Part shown: one piece after another, positions 42,770-50,879 of the stretch | How the letters are laid out: the number at the start of each line of letters is the position of its first letter | Position numbering within the stretch: the stretch's first letter is position 1 | NCBI RefSeq assembly: GCF_002008165.1 | Contig: NZ_MRDM01000002.1 | Span: 62,001 to 126,000 of the forward strand | Length of the DNA stretch: 64,000 bases | Reading direction: 5' to 3' | Source of the DNA: Rhizobium laguerreae | GTDB lineage: Bacteria > Pseudomonadota > Alphaproteobacteria > Rhizobiales > Rhizobiaceae | Made by a program: the position numbers and the translations under genes | Notes under the pieces: generated by a model | Database searches by the model: none | Told to the model about the DNA's origin: nothing | Seen by the model: the letters and a program-made list of their open reading frames with translations, nothing else

Positions 42770-43094
42770 TTTCGTATCCTTGTACCTTGGACAGATAGTC
42801 ATCGAGACGGTCAAAGCTTTGATCCCAGAAGCGTCTGTAATCGGCGATCCAAGCAGCAACGGTCTTCAACGCGGCCGGCTCGAGGACGCGGGGACGTGAG
42901 TTCGCTTCACGGCCGGAGCGGATCAACCCGGCCTGTTCCAGGACCTTGAGATGCTTCGATATGGCAGGCTGAGACAACTCGAAGGGATCAGCGAGTTCGG
43001 CCACCGTCGCCTTGCCGTTCGCAAGCCGCCCAAGAATTGCCCGCCTCGTGGGATCGGCGAGTGCGGAGAAAATCGCATCGAGCTTGTCGTCCAT
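42762..43094 (-). CDS. ArsR-family regulator of the SRPBCC/GST operon
   Basis: 110 residues. MDDKLDAIFSALADPTRRAILGRLANGKATVAELADPFELSQPAISKHLKVLEQAGLI is the SdpR-type winged helix, without metal-binding Cys. C-terminal ...WDQSFDRLDDYLSKVQ is typical of ArsR proteins paired with AHSA1/SRPBCC proteins. A near-perfect 20-bp palindrome lies 16 bp upstream. Confidence 0.93.
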   Translation of the reverse strand: MDDKLDAIFSALADPTRRAILGRLANGKATVAELADPFELSQPAISKHLKVLEQAGLIRSGREANSRPRVLEPAALKTVAAWIADYRRFWDQSFDRLDDYLSKVQGYEND

Positions 43095-43110
43095 ATATCA
43101 CCATCTAGCT

Positions 43111-43130
43111 ATATAGCCATATGGATATAT
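43111..43130. promoter_or_regulatory. 20-bp palindrome ATATAGCCATATGGATATAT
   Basis: Nine of ten base pairs of the dyad match. It lies 16-35 bp upstream of the ArsR start, in the promoter position; autoregulation by the ArsR is inferred. Confidence 0.55.
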
Positions 43131-43244
43131 TGTGGATAGCGTAATGTCAAAGGGTAATTTTGCATGGTCGAAATCATGGGACAAAATCGGTGTTGATGGC
43201 TCCCGATCATGTCGGGATAGGTCGCTTGTTCCTGCTGCAGACGC

Positions 43245-43352
43245 CACCCCGCGCTCCGTCCTCCTCGGGCTTGACCCGAGGATCCACTCTGGCCTCCTCA
43301 ATCAGCAGCAAGCATGGATCCCAGGCTCAGGGCCTGGGATGACGGAGGAGGG
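43245..43352. repeat. RIME1-type intergenic mosaic element
   Basis: Two palindromes, CCTCGGG-CTTGA-CCCGAGG (43263-43281) and CCCAGGC-TCAGG-GCCTGGG (43320-43338), joined by GATCCA-type sequence and ending GATGACGGAG, the structure of Rhizobium intergenic mosaic elements. Further copies at 51080, 59252 and 59921. Confidence 0.8.
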
Positions 43353-43585
43353 GTTTCGCTAACCAAAGGGAGGTTGAGTGAGGCTCGAAGGTGGCTGCCG
43401 CTGCAATCAGGTGGCGCCAGCAACCACATGATAAGGAGGGAGATCGAGGCGGCGCTTTTGCCAATCTTTCTGCCCTGGCGGCTGGCCGGAATTTCTGCTT
43501 CCGGGCATCTTTCCCCGCTGAGGAGAAGAGGACAAGTGTAGCAGCGCCTTCCTTCCCCTTGCCAGCCGCGCGCGGCGCCTGGCGC

Positions 43586-44077
43586 TCAGCGGTCCAGCCA
43601 GGCGGCGAGTCCATCCAGCGTCTGCAGCCCGTATTCCACCGCGCCGAAGCCGATGACCACCTGACGGCGCTTGGCGCTGGGGTGGAGCTGGCGCATGGTC
43701 AGCACCGTCTTGCCGTCGGCCTGCTCATCGAAGGTCACCGTGGCGCGGAAACGGTCGGGGTCGTCAGGGTCGGGCGTGCCATAATCCATCACGATCCGCT
43801 CGTTCGGCACGATCTCCAGAAAGCGCATGAGGTTGGGGAAGCGCTGCTCCCGGCCCTCGAACACGCCCACCATGTCGAACCGCCAGAGCCCGCCCTCGCG
43901 GATATCGGCTTCGTGGCTCTCGATGCTGAGGCCGGCCGGGCCGTACCATTCGCCAAGCGCCTTGGGATCCATCCAGGCGGCAAAGACCTTGTCGCGCGGG
44001 TGGTTGAGCACCTTCACCAGTACGATTTCGCGGTCGAGCGACCATGTCTCAAACAGGCTTGCCATGTCCTTCATCAT
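43586..44077 (-). CDS. SRPBCC (AHSA1-like) protein
   Basis: 163 residues; WSLDREIVLVKVLNHPRDKVFAAWMDPKALGEWYGPAGLS and FDMVGVFEGREQRFPNLMRFLEIVPNERIVMDYGTPD are AHSA1 hallmarks, ending in VEYGLQTLDGLAAWLDR. Its start lies within the 3' end of the ArsR gene (29-bp overlap, or 17 if the ATG at 44065 is used), so expression is coupled. Paralogue of the proteins at 42296, 45600 and 58322. Confidence 0.92.
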   Translation of the reverse strand: MMKDMASLFETWSLDREIVLVKVLNHPRDKVFAAWMDPKALGEWYGPAGLSIESHEADIREGGLWRFDMVGVFEGREQRFPNLMRFLEIVPNERIVMDYGTPDPDDPDRFRATVTFDEQADGKTVLTMRQLHPSAKRRQVVIGFGAVEYGLQTLDGLAAWLDR

Positions 44078-44405
44078 CCTCTTCGGTTTTGTCCAGGTAG
44101 ACTTCCAGGCGATCCAACCGCTCGGTCCAGCGCCGGCGCTCCGCTACCATCCAGTCCGCCGCCTCGTCGAAGCGCGCCCGCTCTAGCCGGCACCAGCGGC
44201 TGCGCCCGCGCTTCTCACTGGCGATCAGGCCGCAATCTTCCAGCACCTTGAGATGCTGGGCGAAGGAGGGCAGCGCCATGTCGAAAGGCTCGGCAAGCGC
44301 GCTGACAGGCAACTCGCCGTCGACCAGCCGCGACACCACGGCACGGCGGGTCGGGTCGCTGAGAGCGTGAAAGGCGAGGTCGAGAGGGGTCGAATGGTAA
44401 GGCAT
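44049..44405 (-). CDS. ArsR-family regulator paired with SRPBCC
   Basis: 118 residues. LDLAFHALSDPTRRAVVSRLVDGELPVSALAEPFDMALPSFAQHLKVLEDCGLIASEKRG is the DNA-binding domain. No metal site. Divergent from the DHFR-fold gene at 44549; the gap holds a tandem direct repeat that probably serves both. Confidence 0.93.
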   Translation of the reverse strand: MPYHSTPLDLAFHALSDPTRRAVVSRLVDGELPVSALAEPFDMALPSFAQHLKVLEDCGLIASEKRGRSRWCRLERARFDEAADWMVAERRRWTERLDRLEVYLDKTEEDDEGHGKPV

Positions 44406-44447
44406 ATCAATCCGTAAAATGGTCGGTGGCGGCGGTCAAGGATAAAA

Positions 44448-44500
44448 AGGTACTTGCCTTAGTATCTGGCCCCGAATATGAAGGTAGTTGCCTTAGTATC
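44448..44500. promoter_or_regulatory. Tandem 19-bp direct repeats, ArsR operator candidate
   Basis: AGGTACTTGCCTTAGTATC (44448-44466) and AGGTAGTTGCCTTAGTATC (44482-44500) differ at one base and are offset by 34 bp, about three helical turns. Each contains an imperfect dyad AAGG-N6-CCTT when the preceding A is included. They lie 43 bp from the ArsR start and 49 bp from the GTG of the divergent gene. Role inferred. Confidence 0.55.
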
Positions 44501-44548
44501 CTGAATGGTGGGGCAGATATGGTGCAACAACCCGCAAGGAGGACTCCA

Positions 44549-45190
44549 GTGGTAGTTCGTGTCGATCTCATGATCTCGCTCGATGGTTTCGCGACAACGA
44601 CGGACCAGACGCCTGAAGCCCCGTTCGGCGAGGACTGGCCGCGTCTCGTCGGCGCGTATGCGGCAACGCGGACGTTCCGTGAGCGCGTGCTCAAGGATAC
44701 GACGAGGGAAGGGACCACAGGTCTCGACGACGACTATGCGAAGGAATATTTCGAGAATGTGGGCGCCGAGATCATGGGCGCCGGCATGTTCGGTCTCCAC
44801 AACTTTCCCGACGATCCGAACTGGCGTGGCTGGTGGGGCGACGAGCCACCGTTCGGGTGTCCGGTCTTCGTCCTCACCCGCAAGCCACGAGCCTCTCTGG
44901 AGATGGCCGGTGGCACTACTTTCCACTTCCTCAATGCCACCCCTGATGATGCGCTCCAGCAGGCTGTAAGGGCCGCAAACGGCAAGGATGTGAGGATAGG
45001 CGGTGGTCCTACCGTCGTTCGCGACTATCTCAAAGCTGGCCTTGTCGACCGCCTTCATGTTGCGATCACGCCGATTTTGCTCGGGCGCGGCATCCGCCTG
45101 TGGGACGACCTGCGCGGCCTGGAAGCTGGCTGCACCGTCAAGGCGGAAACGTCACCGAGCGGCACCATGCACCTCACTTTCCAACGCTAG
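44549..45190 (+). CDS. Dihydrofolate reductase-fold (RibD C-terminal-like) protein
   Basis: 213 residues when started at GTG 44549, which has AGGAGG six bases upstream. VVVRVDLMISLDGFATT is the N-terminal strand and D-x-D/SLDG motif of the RibD-C/DHFR-like family; GAEIMGAGMFG, PVFVLTRKPR and DVRIGGGPTVVRDYLKAGLVDRLHVAITPILLGRG complete it. These proteins bind NADPH and reduce unknown substrates; they are not housekeeping folate reductases. Divergent from an ArsR gene and beside another ArsR-SRPBCC pair. Confidence 0.9.
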   Translation: MVVRVDLMISLDGFATTTDQTPEAPFGEDWPRLVGAYAATRTFRERVLKDTTREGTTGLDDDYAKEYFENVGAEIMGAGMFGLHNFPDDPNWRGWWGDEPPFGCPVFVLTRKPRASLEMAGGTTFHFLNATPDDALQQAVRAANGKDVRIGGGPTVVRDYLKAGLVDRLHVAITPILLGRGIRLWDDLRGLEAGCTVKAETSPSGTMHLTFQR

Positions 45191-45246
45191 CCGCTATCCT
45201 CCGGCCGATCTCGGCCCCTTGCATGACGCCGCTCCGCGTGCTAAAC

Positions 45247-45266
45247 ACTGAACTATATGGTTCAGT
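45247..45266. promoter_or_regulatory. Palindrome overlapping the ArsR start codon
   Basis: ACTGAACTATATGGTTCAGT: the arms ACTGAAC and GTTCAGT are exact 7-bp complements and the six-base centre contains the ATG at 45257-45259. A repressor bound here would cover the initiation region, pointing to autoregulation. Confidence 0.55.
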
Positions 45267-45619
45267 TTTCGACAGCTCGCCTTAGTGCCTCCTTTGCCGC
45301 GCTCTCGGACGCCACGCGACGCGGCGTTCTGGAGCAGCTCGGCAGTGCGGATGCTTCGATCACTGAGCTCGCAGAGACATTCCACATGACCCTCACGGGT
45401 ATGAAGAAGCATATCGGCGTGTTGGAGCAGGCAGGGCTGGTGACGACGGAGAAGGTCGGGCGCGTGCGGACCTGCAGGCTCGGCTCACGCGGGCTCGAGG
45501 AAGAGGCGGCCTGGATCGAAGCGCGCCGCCAGATCTGGAACGCACGCTTCGACGCGCTTGATCAAGTCATCGAGGCCCTGAAACGGAAGGAGAAAATCGA
45601 TGGGGGAAAGAGCGAGTAA
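45257..45619 (+). CDS. ArsR-family regulator paired with SRPBCC
   Basis: 120 residues. LSASFAALSDATRRGVLEQLGSADASITELAETFHMTLTGMKKHIGVLEQAGLVTTEKVG is the winged helix. The frame opens within a 20-bp palindrome. No Shine-Dalgarno sequence is visible at normal distance, so the mRNA may have a very short leader. It overlaps the following SRPBCC gene by 20 bp. Confidence 0.93.
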   Translation: MVQFSTARLSASFAALSDATRRGVLEQLGSADASITELAETFHMTLTGMKKHIGVLEQAGLVTTEKVGRVRTCRLGSRGLEEEAAWIEARRQIWNARFDALDQVIEALKRKEKIDGGKSE

Positions 45620-46094
45620 CGGCCGCACGGTGGTCGAACGGAGGTCGGAGCTTGAACTCGTGGTGACGCGCACCTTCAACGGCCCGGTTCACCTCGTATT
45701 CGACGCGTGGACCAAGCCCGAATTGTTCAAGCTGTGGTGGGCGCCGAAGTCGATGGGCGTGCCCCTGCTTTCCTGCGAGATGGATGTTCGCACCGGGGGC
45801 AGCTATCGCATCACGTTCGGACACGACGCCGCCGACGCCATGGCCTTCTTCGGCAAGTATCTCGACGTGTCGCCGCCATCGCGCCTCGTCTGGACCAATG
45901 ACGAAGGCGGGGAGGAGGGCGCCGTCACCACGGTGACCTTCGAGGAAGAGGACGGCAGGACGCTGCTGGTCCTGCAGGAACTCTATCCCTCGAAGGAAGC
46001 GCTCGACCAGTCGTTCGTCGGCATGGAAGACGCGCTGCCCGAGCAGTTCGAGCAGTTGGATGAACTTCTCATCACGCTCAGCGCGGGCGTGTGA
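45600..46094 (+). CDS. SRPBCC (AHSA1-like) protein
   Basis: 164 residues. LELVVTRTFNGPVHLVFDAWTKPELFKLWWAPKSMGV and CEMDVRTGGSYRITFGHDAADAMAFFGKYLDVSPPSRLVWTNDE are the AHSA1 signature; this branch is closest to activators annotated as polyketide cyclase/ATPase-like. Its ATG is inside the 3' end of the ArsR gene, preceded by GGAAGGAG. Convergent with the APH-like gene at 46104, only 9 bp away. Confidence 0.93.
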   Translation: MGERASNGRTVVERRSELELVVTRTFNGPVHLVFDAWTKPELFKLWWAPKSMGVPLLSCEMDVRTGGSYRITFGHDAADAMAFFGKYLDVSPPSRLVWTNDEGGEEGAVTTVTFEEEDGRTLLVLQELYPSKEALDQSFVGMEDALPEQFEQLDELLITLSAGV

Positions 46095-46103
46095 CAGCCC
46101 CTT

Positions 46104-46865
46104 TCAACTCAACACCGCTCGAACCTCGGCAAGCCGCTTGACGGCGTATTCGTCCTGCCAGCAGACGGCGGCTTCCCATGCGGCTGAGGCTTGCGCGGCG
46201 ATGTCATGTGCGCCGTCGTCGAGATCGGCGGCGTTGTCGGGCAGCGCCAGGTCAAGGTCGGGGACGTCGACATGTGACTCATCCCAGTCGATCAACGCGA
46301 CCCGATCTGCGGTGATGCGGACGTTGCCGGGGCTATTGGGATTGCCGTGGACGACGCATGTCTGACGCCCGGTGAGCCGCGCCCACGCTGCTCGACATCG
46401 AATAACAGCCTCAGGCGGCATCGCGGTAAGGTTGATCCTCGTTCCGGTCTCAGTATGCAGGAGGTCGGTCGACGATCGCCAGCCCGGGCGCTGCGGCCAG
46501 CCCTGCGTCAGCCGATGCAGCTCGCGCAGAGTGTCGGCCACGCGACGCCAGTCGGACCCCGTCTCGGGCGGTCCGCCCTCCATGTATTTCATCACCACCA
46601 GACCGTCCACGAACAGCCGGCCGTCAGTCGTCGGAATTGGCACTGGAACGGTCATGCCTTCACGGTCGAGGTATTGGAGCAGCTCGGCTTCCCATGCAAG
46701 ATCAGCGTCGCTCCTGGAGCCGAGACGAGCGACCGCGAGCTGCCCGTGGACGCGAACGCTCCACACGTCGTTGGCAACTCCACCGGCGAGCCGTTCGATG
46801 CGAACCGCGTCTTCACCCCATTGCCCGAGTGCTTCCCATCCCATTGGCGATACCTTGGAGGCCAT
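46104..46865 (-). CDS. APH-family phosphotransferase-like protein with Asp-to-Asn change in the catalytic loop
   Basis: 253 residues from MASKVSPMGWEALGQWGED. The fold is recognisable: ERLAGGVANDVWSVRVHGQLAVARL (nucleotide region), VMKYMEGGPPE (hinge), VVHGNPNSPGN (catalytic loop) and ALIDWDESHVDVPDLDLA (metal-binding Asp193). The Brenner motif HGDxxxxN is HGNxxxxN: residue 175, codon AAT at 46341-46343, is Asn in place of the catalytic Asp. A single G-to-A change explains it. As is, kinase activity is unlikely. Only distantly related to the kinase at 21983. Confidence 0.85.
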   Translation of the reverse strand: MASKVSPMGWEALGQWGEDAVRIERLAGGVANDVWSVRVHGQLAVARLGSRSDADLAWEAELLQYLDREGMTVPVPIPTTDGRLFVDGLVVMKYMEGGPPETGSDWRRVADTLRELHRLTQGWPQRPGWRSSTDLLHTETGTRINLTAMPPEAVIRCRAAWARLTGRQTCVVHGNPNSPGNVRITADRVALIDWDESHVDVPDLDLALPDNAADLDDGAHDIAAQASAAWEAAVCWQDEYAVKRLAEVRAVLS

Positions 46866-46912
46866 GATCAAATGACGAAAGAAATACGCGTCGCGATTGT
46901 TCCCACCCGCTG

Positions 46913-48619
46913 TCACATCTCCGGCAGGCCGGCCTTTCGAAAGCCGTCGACAAAGTGGTCTCGTACAGATGCATCGCGCAGCGGCTGGGAGCTGAGCCAA
47001 TGGCCGACCGTGAAGTGAGGGTGGGCGATCAGGAACAATTCTGCTTCTCGCCGCGCCTCCTCAAGGTGGCCCAACTGCGCAAGCGCAGCAGCCAGGAATT
47101 TGCGTGAGTTGGTCCGATACGTGTCTTCCCTGCGGAGGGTAGCGGCTGCCGCCTCATAGTCACGCGCTGCGTACTGCGCCTGCCCAAGATGACAAAGATA
47201 CCAGCAGGTTGGATGGGGATTGAGCCGCAGAGCTTTTTCGATTTGCGCTAGTCCGTCGGCAATCCTGCCGTCCAGCACGGACATGTCCGACATGGCGGCC
47301 CAGGTGTCGGCGTGGTTGGGATCCAGCTCCAGGGCCTTGGCGAAGGCGGCCTCCGATTCCTCCCATTGCCGCTCATAAGCCAAAATGGTCCCCAGAACGT
47401 AACGACAGCCGGCATCGTTGGGATCTAGGTCGACCGCCTTCTGCGCTGATGTCACCGCCATCTGACGGTTGGGATCTTCGGGTTCGCCGAAATGAGTCCA
47501 GGCCAGCCAGCGGTTATAGGCGAGCAGGCCAAGCGCCTCGGCATAGGATGGCTCGAGCTTGACCGCGCGTTGGAGCAGCATATAGGCCTCACGCTCGGTT
47601 TGCGGCGACTCTTCGGTCAGCAGGCGGGCGCGCACACACAGGTCGTAGGCTTCAAAGTTCTTCGGCCGATTGCGCGGTGGCGGGATGGTCAGCCGGCCGA
47701 CGAGGGCTTCGACGATCTTGGCGTTAACCTCGTCCTGTAATTCGAAAACATCTTCCACCGTCCGGTCAAATCTTTCGGCCCACAAGTGCCCGCCGCCAAG
47801 CGCGTCGACCAGTTGGGCATTGATGCGGACACGGCCCATTGCGCGTCTGGCACTCCCCTCCAGGACGTAGCGGACGCCGAGTTCCTGGGCGACCAGCTTT
47901 ACGTTGACCGGCTTGCCCTTGTAGCCGTAGACGGAATTGCGCGCGATGACGAACAGGCCAGCCGTCCGGGAAAGGTCGGTGATCAGGTCTTCAGTCAAGC
48001 CGTCGACGAAAGGCGCGTCCGCTTCATCCCCGCTCATATTCGTGAACGGCAAAACAGCGATCGAGGGATTTTCCGGCAGCGGCAATGTGCTCTGCAGCGC
48101 ATCCGGCCAATGCCACACGTGGACCGGGCGGGTCAGGTTCTTCAGGTAGCGTTCGCCTGCATCGAAGAACCGGTCGCCGATCTCGCCGACGATCTCGCCG
48201 TGAACGCCGGCTGAAATGCAGATGCCTCCCGGCGCGGCCTGCGTCTGGAGGCGCGCTGCGACATTGACCCCGTCGCCGAGGACGTCTGAACCCTCGTCAA
48301 TGACATCTCCCAGGTTGATGCCCACACGTAAAAGCAGGCGCCGGTCTCCGGAAGCCTGAACGGCAGTGGTGGCCCGTTGCATTTCCAACGCTGCCGCGAC
48401 CGCTTCCACCGCGCTGCCGAATTCGATCAGGAATCCGTCGCCGACGACCTTGAAGATGCGACCTTTGTGACGCATCACAGCCGGCTCGATAGTGCCGGAA
48501 CGAAGTTCCCTGAGGTTTTCAAGCGTTGCGATTTCATCTGCCTCCATCAGGCGTGAATATCCCACCACATCGGCAACGACGATGGCGGCAAGGCGACGCT
48601 GAAGAGATTGATCCGTCAT
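46913..48619 (-). CDS. Class III cyclase with TolB-like and TPR domains
   Basis: 568 residues. Cyclase domain ~1-180 with LAAIVVADVVGYSRLM (first metal Asp), FKVVGDGFLIEFGS (second), and LGDGVNVAARLQTQ (catalytic Asn/Arg). No membrane segment; the TolB-N-like module (SIAVLPFTNMSGDEADAPFVDGLTEDLITDL) is at ~185-290, then at least four TPRs (SAQKAVDLDPNDAGCRYVLG, FAKALELDPNHADTWAAM). Closest in layout to the protein at 2310. The start MTDQSLQRR is supported by position but no strong ribosome site is seen. Confidence 0.93.
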   Translation of the reverse strand: MTDQSLQRRLAAIVVADVVGYSRLMEADEIATLENLRELRSGTIEPAVMRHKGRIFKVVGDGFLIEFGSAVEAVAAALEMQRATTAVQASGDRRLLLRVGINLGDVIDEGSDVLGDGVNVAARLQTQAAPGGICISAGVHGEIVGEIGDRFFDAGERYLKNLTRPVHVWHWPDALQSTLPLPENPSIAVLPFTNMSGDEADAPFVDGLTEDLITDLSRTAGLFVIARNSVYGYKGKPVNVKLVAQELGVRYVLEGSARRAMGRVRINAQLVDALGGGHLWAERFDRTVEDVFELQDEVNAKIVEALVGRLTIPPPRNRPKNFEAYDLCVRARLLTEESPQTEREAYMLLQRAVKLEPSYAEALGLLAYNRWLAWTHFGEPEDPNRQMAVTSAQKAVDLDPNDAGCRYVLGTILAYERQWEESEAAFAKALELDPNHADTWAAMSDMSVLDGRIADGLAQIEKALRLNPHPTCWYLCHLGQAQYAARDYEAAAATLRREDTYRTNSRKFLAAALAQLGHLEEARREAELFLIAHPHFTVGHWLSSQPLRDASVRDHFVDGFRKAGLPEM

Positions 48620-48956
48620 CTGAGGACAAGCCCAACGACCAAATTAGCAAGTTAATTTTCAAGCGCGGGTGAGTCAACAAATCGTAAGAGGTAATGTCCT
48701 AGGCGGTCTCCACCTCGATCGAGCAGTCATACTCCTTTGTGAACGTCTGGCTGCGAGCGGGGCTTCGGCGGAAGTGCCCAGTTCTGTCCGGGGAGACCCG
48801 AACTGCAACTGCACTGCATTTCTGGCTAACTCTCCAGATGCGGCCAGTCTCCTTCCGGCCCCATTTTGGTCATCGCCAACCCTTCGATATGGCCGCTTTT
48901 GGCGCAAAGCTGCCGTTTGTAGCAATCCGAAGGCTCCGCTTCGGGATCGCCCATCG
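48620..48956. other. Intergenic region between two cyclase genes
   Basis: 337 bp, no gene. Around 48886-48912 is another variant of the GATATGGCCGCTTTTGGCGC motif found in several gaps of this window. Confidence 0.4.
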
Positions 48957-50879
48957 CTAGTCGCCGCTTCCCCTAAACAACTCCCATAAATCGACCTTCT
49001 CGGCGCGTCCCTTGACCGGCACCAGGCCCAGCGGGCGGAGGTCGAAGCGGGTGCCGACAGCCTCGTATATGGCGGCACTCACCAGGATCGAGGTGTTGAA
49101 TTCCTTGTTCAATCCTTCCAGCCGTGAGGCGACATTGATCGTGTCGCCCATGGCTGTGTATTGCTGCCGCGAGATCGCGCCAAAACTGCCGACGACCGCC
49201 GGGCCGGTGTGTAATCCAAATCGGGTGATGAGCGCGGGACGGCCATTCTGGCGGTTGGCTTCATTCAACTCGTCGATCGCCGCTTTCATGGCAAGCGCGC
49301 ATCGGCAGCCGTTTTCGGCATGTCTGACATCTGGAACAGGGGCGTTCCACATGACGAAAATGGAATCGCCGAGATATTGCACGACAGTGCCGCCATTGCG
49401 TTCGGCAATGGTGTTCAACAGTTCGAAATAGGCTGACAGCATATCGACCACGTCCTCGGGCGAATGCTGCTCGGATATGGTGGTGAAGTCTCTGATGTCG
49501 GTGAAGAGCACCGTCACATCCTGACGCTGCGCCTTGGCGACCGCTCGCCCTTCGGGATTGACGATCCGTCTGACGACTTCACGCGGAACATAGAGGGCAA
49601 ACTGGCTGATGGCATGGCGGCTTGCCGCCAGCGCGCTCGCCAGCGTGTTGATCTCCGATATGAAGGAATGGGAGGCACCTTTCTCGCCGACATCGAGATC
49701 GCCGATCCTGCGCGCCTCGTCGGCCAGCCGATAAAGGGAGCGGCTGACCATGCGGGACAGCATCACCGAGGCGGCGACACCCGCGATCAGGAAGGCGGCC
49801 GCAATCAGGAGATTGTGCATCAGCAGCCGATTGGCCTCCGCCACCAGATCTTCCAGGGGCACGACGATTGCGGCGACGCTTCCCTTGAACAGACCGGACA
49901 CACCGACGGGGGCGATCTGCAGGATCTGGCGTTCGCCATCGAGATCGATCCGCACCACGCCGCCGCTTGCAAAGGCCGGATCCCGCCTGAGCCTCGCCAC
50001 CGTTTCGAGGCTCGTGTCGTAACTGTCTTTCGTCGTATCGACGGCAACGGCGCCATCGGCATTTTTCGACCATACGTCGAGAAGCCTGTTCATGATTGCC
50101 GGGTCGGAATGGGCGATCAGATCATCGGCGTCATCGATGATGTAGGCGCGCGCCCGCGGCGAAATCTCCTGCGCATCCAGCAGCCGGCTGACAGTCATCA
50201 GGTGGATGTTGATGCCGACGACAACCTGATCGTCGTCTCTCATCGGTGCTGCGATCGTCAGCGTTGGAAGCTGCAGCGTTCCCGCAACATACGGTCCGAC
50301 GGATACTTCCTCGCTGTGCTGGATGACGAATTGGTACCAGGGGCGTTGCCGCGGATCGAATGATGCATAGTCGACGTCACGCTCGGCGATCGGGCTTGCC
50401 TGGCGGTCGAGGAAGCGAAACGTCGATATGACGTCCGGGCCCTGTCTGCGTGCTATCGTGCGGATCGCGAAAGCCGTGCCATCGGGTGCTGCGAGGATCC
50501 GGCGGACATTCTGCCTTTGCGTGTTGATGAGCTGCAGATACGAGCCGTCAGGATAGCCGGTGTAGACGCTTGTCGCGTTGGGGACGTTTCTGAGAACCTC
50601 CAGAAAGAATTGCTGTTTCGCCGTGATATCCTGGGGCGGCGGGGAGGTGAGCTGCGGCAGGGTCGATGCCAGTGCCACCGCCTCGGTGCCGCCCTGCAGC
50701 GTATTGCGGTAGCCCTCGATCAGCCGCAGGCTCATCTCGCGCATCTGCTGCACGCCCGCACTGACGGCAGCATCGCTTCCTTGCCTGAACGCCAGCCAGA
50801 TGATTGGCGTCGAGGTGCAAAGTAGCGAGGCGACGACCAAGACGCCGAGATGCAGTCTTAGGGGTTTGGACCAGTGCAC
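48957..50879 (-). CDS. Transmembrane class III cyclase with extracytoplasmic sensor and HAMP
   Basis: 640 residues. An N-terminal membrane helix (LHLGVLVVASLLCTSTPIIWLAF, ~9-31), a ~310-residue extracytoplasmic dCache-like sensor (VYTGYPDGSYLQL, FDPRQRPWYQFVI, GTLQLPTLTIAAPMRDDDQVVVGINI), a second helix (LLIAAAFLIAGVAASVML), a HAMP region (RSLYRLADEARRIGDLDVGE) and the cyclase domain from ~435 (VTVLFTDIRDFTTIS, VVQYLGDSIFVMWNAP, MGDTINVASRLEGLN). Metal Asps and the Asn/Arg pair are intact. It would turn a periplasmic ligand into a cyclic-nucleotide signal. A relic of a related gene's 3' end lies at 21855. Confidence 0.94.
   Translation of the reverse strand: MHWSKPLRLHLGVLVVASLLCTSTPIIWLAFRQGSDAAVSAGVQQMREMSLRLIEGYRNTLQGGTEAVALASTLPQLTSPPPQDITAKQQFFLEVLRNVPNATSVYTGYPDGSYLQLINTQRQNVRRILAAPDGTAFAIRTIARRQGPDVISTFRFLDRQASPIAERDVDYASFDPRQRPWYQFVIQHSEEVSVGPYVAGTLQLPTLTIAAPMRDDDQVVVGINIHLMTVSRLLDAQEISPRARAYIIDDADDLIAHSDPAIMNRLLDVWSKNADGAVAVDTTKDSYDTSLETVARLRRDPAFASGGVVRIDLDGERQILQIAPVGVSGLFKGSVAAIVVPLEDLVAEANRLLMHNLLIAAAFLIAGVAASVMLSRMVSRSLYRLADEARRIGDLDVGEKGASHSFISEINTLASALAASRHAISQFALYVPREVVRRIVNPEGRAVAKAQRQDVTVLFTDIRDFTTISEQHSPEDVVDMLSAYFELLNTIAERNGGTVVQYLGDSIFVMWNAPVPDVRHAENGCRCALAMKAAIDELNEANRQNGRPALITRFGLHTGPAVVGSFGAISRQQYTAMGDTINVASRLEGLNKEFNTSILVSAAIYEAVGTRFDLRPLGLVPVKGRAEKVDLWELFRGSGD

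Noticed and set aside
43391..44251. 286-codon plus-strand frame
   Set aside because: Antisense to SRPBCC and ArsR genes.
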